A stretch of 11,688 nucleotides of DNA from CAYPEL01 sp964409635 (GTDB lineage Bacteria > Pseudomonadota > Gammaproteobacteria > DSM-19610). The notes under the pieces were generated by a model. The model had not been told where the DNA came from, ran no database searches, and saw nothing but the letters and a program-made list of their open reading frames with translations. A program made the translations under genes and the position numbers. The stretch spans positions 1 through 11,688 of the forward strand of contig CAYPEL010000086.1 of assembly GCA_964409635.1 (NCBI GenBank). Reading direction: 5' to 3'. Shown here piece after piece: positions 8,018 to 11,688 of the stretch; the stretch's first letter is position 1, and every line of letters starts with the position of its first letter.

Positions 8018-10215
8018 TCGACTGACCGCCGCATACCGCGGATTTTCCCCTGTCGCAACGCCGCCATTACCTGTTCCTTGGGACCATCTGCTACTACCTT
8101 GCCCTGATCAAGCACGATGATCCGGTCAACCAGCTCGAGTAAAGAGGCACGGTGGGTAACCAGCAACAGGGTTTTACCTTCCAGCCGCTCACGCAGTCTG
8201 GATTTAAAGCGTTCTTCTGTACTGTTATCCATGGAATTGGTTGGCTCATCCATCACCAACACACCCGGACTATTTAACATCGCCCGGGAAATCACCACAC
8301 CTTGACGTTGCCCGCCGGATAAACCTTCACCTCGTTCTCCAACCGGCATATCAAAACCAGAAGGATGGCGGTTAACAAATTCGTCGACACCTGAAATCCC
8401 CGCCGCCTCAAGCACAGCCTCATCTTCAGCATGGGGCGACCCGTAGACAATATTTTCGCGCACACTACCGTAGAACAAGGTAACGTCTTGCGGAACGTAA
8501 CCAATATTCCTGCGGATATCGGCCGGGTCTATTTGACGCAAATCAATACCATCGATATGCACTGCACCTTCAGTCGGTTCATATAAACTCAACACCAGTT
8601 TTTCTATGGTGGTTTTGCCTGAACCAATCCGTCCGATAAAGCCAACTTTCTCACCCGGATTTATGCGGAAGGAAACATCTTTCAGCGCAGGTTGCTCCTG
8701 GTTTGGATAAGCAAAGGTTACATTACTGAATTCGATAGCGCCTTTGAGCGCAGGTCGACTGACAAAGGTTTTTCCTTCTGGCCGTTCTACCGGTAGCGTC
8801 ATAATTTCTTCGAGTGATGCCAGTGATGCTTTGGCCTGGTGATATTGGGTTGCGAGGTTCGCCACTTGCGACATTGGCGCCATGGCCCGACCAGTTAACA
8901 TCACACCGGCTATCAGACCACCCATACTAATCTCACCCTGTGAAATCAGATATACGCCATAGACGACGATGCCGATGGTTGCGAGCTGTTGTAACAACAC
9001 GGCAAGATTCACGACCGATGATGACAAGATACGGGAACGCATACCGTGTTTGGCTATATACCCCACGGCTCTTTCCCAGTTCCTTTGTATCGAACTTTCA
9101 GCGCCGAGCGTCTTGACAGTTTCTACAGCTGAAAGACTTTCGATCAGCATGGCGCTCTTTTGCGCACCAGCCCGGTAGGAAGCCTCAACGCTTTTCTGCA
9201 ACGGGCCACGAATAAATAATGCATACGCCAGCAATACCGGAATCGCGGCTAACGGAACATACACTAGAGGACCGCCTACAAAAGCAATCACAGCCAGAAA
9301 CAGCAACACAAAGGGCAAATCAACAAGCCCCGTTATGGTCGCTGATGTAATAAAATCCCGGATGGTTTCAAATGAGCGCAAGTTATTCGCAAAAGCGCCA
9401 ACTGAGCTAGGCCGCGCTTCCATTTTCATACCCAGTACCCGCTCAAAAATAAGCACCGATAGCGTGATATCGATTTTCTTGCTAGCCACATCAATAAAAT
9501 AGCCACGCAAGGTGCGCATTAATATATCAAATAGAATCACCACACTGACACCGGCCGCCAACACCCAGAGTGTTTCAAAAGCCTGGTTTGGAACCACCCG
9601 GTCATAGACATTCATAATGAAAATCGGGCTGGATAATGCGAACAGGTTTATCAACAAAGAGGCCACCAACACATCCCGATAAATCCGCCAGGATTGCATA
9701 AGCGTGCCCCAGAACCAGTGCCGGGAACGTATATTGAGCACAGAGGGTGTGCGTTCATCAAACCGGTGCTCGGCCTGAATGAAAAGTGTATAGCCAAGAT
9801 AATCGTTTTCCAGAATCGGTAAAGGTATTTCCCGTTCACCGCCACTTTCAGGAAATAATATACGTGCGGTTTGCTTTTCAGCATTTAATTGAACGAGTAA
9901 ACATGCCTGACCACCTTGCAGCAACAACACAGCCGGCAAAACCAAATTAGAAATTTTTGATAGTGGCCTTTTAACAATCCGGGCAGATAATGCAGCACGC
10001 CGTGCAGCACGGATAAACAACTCCGGAGTCAGACGGTCATCGACTAACGGTAGCCCGGCACAGAGTGCATCCCGTGACAGGGGACGATCCTGTTTTTGCG
10101 TTAACAACACAAGGCAACCCAGCAAAGGATCTTCACTCGCATTGCCAGCTGCTTTATTGACTGACCAATCCAAGTCGGACCGGTTTATCTCCGGCTCTGA
10201 TATAGCCTGATTCAT
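8014..10215 (-). CDS. lapB: LapB-type type I secretion ABC exporter with inactive C39-like domain
   Basis: The inner-membrane exporter that powers one-step secretion of the adhesin. It has 733 residues. Residues ~25-150 are a C39-like domain with DPLLGCLVLL; a permease domain covers ~175-465 with several hydrophobic spans and SSPIFIMNVYDRVVPNQA (195-212). The ATPase domain (~490-725) has Walker A GRIGSGKTT (528-536), Q-loop YVPQD (573-577), signature LSGGQ (632-636), Walker B VLVMDEP (652-658, Glu657) and H-loop His688. All ATPase motifs look intact. The C39-like domain has lost its catalytic residues (Pro30, Gln103 and Phe121 where Cys, His and Asp are expected), so it should bind rather than cut substrate, as in RTX exporters. 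Its stop overlaps lapC by 4 bp. The ATG is immediately preceded by AGG with no proper spacing, so the start is less certain than the gene. Confidence 0.96.
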   Translation of the reverse strand: MNQAISEPEINRSDLDWSVNKAAGNASEDPLLGCLVLLTQKQDRPLSRDALCAGLPLVDDRLTPELFIRAARRAALSARIVKRPLSKISNLVLPAVLLLQGGQACLLVQLNAEKQTARILFPESGGEREIPLPILENDYLGYTLFIQAEHRFDERTPSVLNIRSRHWFWGTLMQSWRIYRDVLVASLLINLFALSSPIFIMNVYDRVVPNQAFETLWVLAAGVSVVILFDILMRTLRGYFIDVASKKIDITLSVLIFERVLGMKMEARPSSVGAFANNLRSFETIRDFITSATITGLVDLPFVLLFLAVIAFVGGPLVYVPLAAIPVLLAYALFIRGPLQKSVEASYRAGAQKSAMLIESLSAVETVKTLGAESSIQRNWERAVGYIAKHGMRSRILSSSVVNLAVLLQQLATIGIVVYGVYLISQGEISMGGLIAGVMLTGRAMAPMSQVANLATQYHQAKASLASLEEIMTLPVERPEGKTFVSRPALKGAIEFSNVTFAYPNQEQPALKDVSFRINPGEKVGFIGRIGSGKTTIEKLVLSLYEPTEGAVHIDGIDLRQIDPADIRRNIGYVPQDVTLFYGSVRENIVYGSPHAEDEAVLEAAGISGVDEFVNRHPSGFDMPVGERGEGLSGGQRQGVVISRAMLNSPGVLVMDEPTNSMDNSTEERFKSRLRERLEGKTLLLVTHRASLLELVDRIIVLDQGKVVADGPKEQVMAALRQGKIRGMRRSVE

Positions 10216-10468
10216 CCTGTTATCAATTCCAGTCGCTATCCGCTGATTTCAGCTCAATCATTAGTGGCGGCTAAAAAGTGGGAAAGTTGAATGTAAATCC
10301 CTAGGAAATCAGTAGCTTCAGTCACTGATAATAATCCAGACTTCGGCTCGACAAACTTTAAATTGCAAGCATACTCAAGCACCTAGACAAACAGGCCGAT
10401 GCCAGTAACAGACACGGCGCAGAGCATCTACGCGCCCTAAAAAAGACTCTTCAAAAGACGGCTGAACA
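10216..10468. other. Divergent intergenic region between lapB and the small plus-strand gene
   Basis: 253 bp without a gene. It must hold the promoter of the lapB-lapC-regulator operon and probably that of the small plus-strand gene. A weak minus-strand promoter candidate is TTGTCG (10349-10354) with TATTAT (10328-10333), 15-bp spacing. An inverted repeat, ATCAGT (10308-10313) and ACTGAT (10324-10329), overlaps that -10. Neither is strong enough to call alone. Confidence 0.35.
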
Positions 10469-10807
10469 ATGACTTACGCAAAACGAAATACTGATGGTGA
10501 AATTATGGCGCTATTTGATACAGACCAGGGCCAGGGGCTCGAAGCTGTCAAATACAGCGACCCGGACGTGATACGTTTCCTGTCTGGGTCCGAAACTGGT
10601 CATAAAACATTAGCTTTCCTGCAACAGTCCGACCTTGATCTGGCTCGGGTTGTCGAGGATCTGATTGAGCTGATGGTCGATAAGGATTTGATCCTGTTCA
10701 CCGAGCTGCCAACTGCCGCACAGGAAAAACTGCTGGGACGCAAACAAGCACGTGAAAGTCTTGGTGAAGCTGGCTTACTGATCGTTGACGAATCCGAGAT
10801 TATCTAA
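10469..10807 (+). CDS. Small conserved acidic protein of unknown function
   Basis: 112 residues, soluble, acidic, with no signal peptide or membrane span. It starts MTYAKRNTDGEIMALFD. The central part is predicted helical (DPDVIRFLSG and SDLDLARVVEDLIELMVDK, about residues 30-72), followed by LILFTELPTAAQEKLLGRKQ (~74-93) and a hydrophobic-acidic tail LLIVDESEII. It resembles, from memory, a short gammaproteobacterial family often named 'tryptophan synthase subunit beta-like', a name with no demonstrated basis; it is far too short for TrpB. The start has only a weak upstream purine run. A second ATG at codon 13 has GGTGA just before it and could be the real start. It is transcribed divergently from lapB. 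No functional link to the secretion operon is shown. Confidence 0.8.
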   Translation: MTYAKRNTDGEIMALFDTDQGQGLEAVKYSDPDVIRFLSGSETGHKTLAFLQQSDLDLARVVEDLIELMVDKDLILFTELPTAAQEKLLGRKQARESLGEAGLLIVDESEII

Positions 10808-10824
10808 ATCTCGATTGGTCAACC

Positions 10825-10866
10825 CAAAACAGGTGTCACAAAACAGGTGTCCACAAAACAGGTGTC
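10825..10866 (+). repeat. Three tandem copies of CAAAACAGGTGTC at the transposase element's left boundary
   Basis: Exact 13-bp copies lie at 10825-10837, 10839-10851 and 10854-10866, with 1- and 2-bp spacers. The last copy runs straight into the CAGAGAACAAT inverted repeat, sharing its final C. They lie between the end of the small gene and the transposase gene. Confidence 0.9.
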
Positions 10867-10876
10867 AGAGAACAAT
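10866..10876 (+). repeat. Left inverted repeat (CAGAGAACAAT) of the RAYT element
   Basis: An 11-base exact inverse match to 11678-11688. It is part of the palindrome GAACAATTGTTC at 10870-10881 and follows directly on the third CAAAACAGGTGTC copy. Confidence 0.7.
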
Positions 10877-10903
10877 TGTTCCTAATATACAAAGTTAACC
10901 AAT

Positions 10904-11599
10904 CTATTTTTCCGCTATAACCTGCGGCCTTCCCGATTGACCTGGGCGCGTCTGCCGTTTCGTCATTGCTTCAATTTTGTCCTTAAAAGTGCTACGCCCT
11001 AATACCATCTCTAGCTTCACTGATGCGCGGATTTCATGCAGTAGATGACTATCCAGGGCGTTCCGGAATAATGCTCGATACGCATGGCAGCGCCGCTTTA
11101 TATCTTGATCGAGTTCCAGATAAAGTTTGTGGCGTGTAATCAAGGGGTCTGATTTTTCATTTCCATTGGCAGAAAAACTCGACCAGGGGTAGGCACCGGG
11201 AGTTGTTACCATATTAGCCCGAACAGGATTCAGTTCAATATAGCGCATACAGGCTAAAAGATATTGTTGACTGTCTACTAAACCGGCCTTATAACGACCC
11301 TCCCAAAGGGTACCGGATCGTTGATAGGTATTATTAACGTAGCGCACATACCGGCGCCCCAAGGATTGCATCATTTGCGATATCGCATGCGCAGCTTGCG
11401 GCGTGACCAACAAATGCACGTGATTCGTCATGAGCACGTAGGCATGGATATGACAATTATATTTCTTCGCCGCTTCGCGCAGGTTATCCAGATAATAATG
11501 ATAATCCTCATTCACAAAGAAGCAGGCATCGCGATTATGACCGCGTTGGATAACGTGCTGGGGAATACCAGGTAGATTGAATCGGGATTTGCGTCCCAT
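10904..11599 (-). CDS. REP-associated tyrosine transposase (RAYT, Y1/HUH family)
   Basis: A single-strand DNA transposase related to IS200/IS605 TnpA, of the kind linked to REP hairpins. The 231 residues begin MGRKSRFNLPGIPQHVIQRG, the usual RAYT start. The HUH metal-binding motif is His60-Val61-His62 in LMTNHVHLLVTP, followed by the MQSLGRRYVRYVNN helix, the GTLWEGRYKAGLVDS segment (96-110) and RYIELNPVRANMV (119-131). The catalytic tyrosine is probably Tyr113 or Tyr120. The C-terminal ~80 residues are an accessory, basic tail (GRPQVIAEK end). Length and motifs indicate an intact protein. The start is well supported by an AAGGAGGTGA ribosome site. It lies between inverted repeats that it may recognise. 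RAYT genes are usually single-copy, domesticated-like genes, so active movement is not implied. Confidence 0.94.
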   Translation of the reverse strand: MGRKSRFNLPGIPQHVIQRGHNRDACFFVNEDYHYYLDNLREAAKKYNCHIHAYVLMTNHVHLLVTPQAAHAISQMMQSLGRRYVRYVNNTYQRSGTLWEGRYKAGLVDSQQYLLACMRYIELNPVRANMVTTPGAYPWSSFSANGNEKSDPLITRHKLYLELDQDIKRRCHAYRALFRNALDSHLLHEIRASVKLEMVLGRSTFKDKIEAMTKRQTRPGQSGRPQVIAEK

Positions 11600-11602
11600 A
11601 GG

Positions 11603-11612
11603 TCACCTCCTT
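11603..11612 (-). promoter_or_regulatory. Near-perfect Shine-Dalgarno of the RAYT gene
   Basis: AAGGAGGTGA on the minus strand is complementary to the 16S rRNA 3' end over ten bases and sits three bases before the ATG at 11597-11599 (six from the AAGGAGG core). It fixes the start and is much stronger than the ribosome sites of the other genes here. Confidence 0.8.
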
Positions 11613-11677
11613 GTTGGTTTTATCGGACAATCCGTTTGGCCGGGTTTTATTGTATACCTATTACTGTATTAGAGAAT

Positions 11678-11688
11678 ATTGTTCTCTG
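11678..11688 (-). repeat. Right inverted repeat (CAGAGAACAAT on minus) at the window edge
   Basis: The last 11 bases are the exact reverse complement of 10866-10876. They form the right arm of a hairpin, AGAGAA (11671-11676) with TTCTCT (11682-11687). The window ends within this repeat. Confidence 0.7.

Larger units (their letters stand above)
10866..11688 (-). mobile_element. RAYT-carrying element bounded by an 11-bp inverted repeat
   Basis: CAGAGAACAAT at 10866-10876 is repeated in inverse orientation at 11678-11688 (ATTGTTCTCTG), enclosing one transposase gene. Each end forms a small hairpin: GAACAATTGTTC (10870-10881), a perfect palindrome, and AGAGAA-TATTG-TTCTCT (11671-11687). A CTAATA block also recurs at the corresponding inner distance. 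The layout resembles a RAYT gene with flanking REP-like hairpins. The true right boundary may lie outside the window, so the extent is provisional. Confidence 0.5.

Noticed and set aside
10416..10445. Possible intrinsic terminator: GGCGC (10416-10420) and GCGCC (10432-10436) next to an A-run
   Set aside because: On the plus strand the stem is followed by A, not T; on the minus strand the T-run precedes the stem. The stem is also only 5 bp with an 11-base loop.
10469..10807. Tryptophan synthase beta subunit
   Set aside because: At 112 residues it is far shorter than TrpB and shows no PLP-binding lysine motif. That name for the family appears to be a database legacy.
10825..10866. CRISPR-like short repeats
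   Set aside because: Three 13-bp copies separated by 1-2 bp have no spacers, and no cas genes are present.

Overview
The window looks like part of a gammaproteobacterial chromosome, probably from an aquatic or biofilm-forming lineage. That placement rests on a LapA-type giant adhesin with its dedicated type I secretion genes and on a REP-associated (RAYT) transposase. No marker gene allows a genus call. Almost everything is on the minus strand.

Positions 1-5828 (minus) hold the N-terminal part of a very large secreted adhesin. It begins with a LapA-type retention module and a TAAG motif of the kind cut by the periplasmic protease LapG. A linker, an Ig-like domain and ten VCBS/cadherin-like domains of about 98-118 residues follow. 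A 100-base run of N (1729-1828) interrupts the gene inside a tandem array of near-identical 294-bp (98-aa) units. Beyond the gap the same gene continues in a different nominal frame through a mosaic that includes a Calx-beta-like domain, and it runs off the left edge. The C-terminal secretion signal and any RTX repeats are outside the window.

Positions 6012-10215 (minus) are a tightly coupled three-gene operon, joined by two 4-bp ATGA overlaps. It encodes a LapB-type ABC exporter with a catalytically dead C39-like domain, a LapC/HlyD-type membrane fusion protein, and a LuxR-type regulator whose receiver domain lacks the phosphoacceptor aspartate. The regulator gene lies directly upstream of the adhesin, separated by 183 bp of AT-rich DNA with a perfect inverted repeat and a candidate promoter. 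The likely logic is that LapB, LapC and an unlinked TolC-like porin export the adhesin, the retention module holds it in the outer membrane, LapG/LapD (not in this window) control its release, and the pseudo-receiver regulator may tune its expression.

Positions 10216-10468 are a divergent intergenic region. A small acidic conserved protein of unknown function follows on the plus strand (10469-10807). Positions 10808-11688 carry a RAYT gene (10904-11599, minus) bracketed by an 11-bp inverted repeat whose right copy is the last 11 bases of the window. A triple 13-bp direct repeat abuts the left boundary. The left edge cuts the repetitive adhesin and the right edge falls in the repeat, so the window may be a scaffold bounded by repeats.
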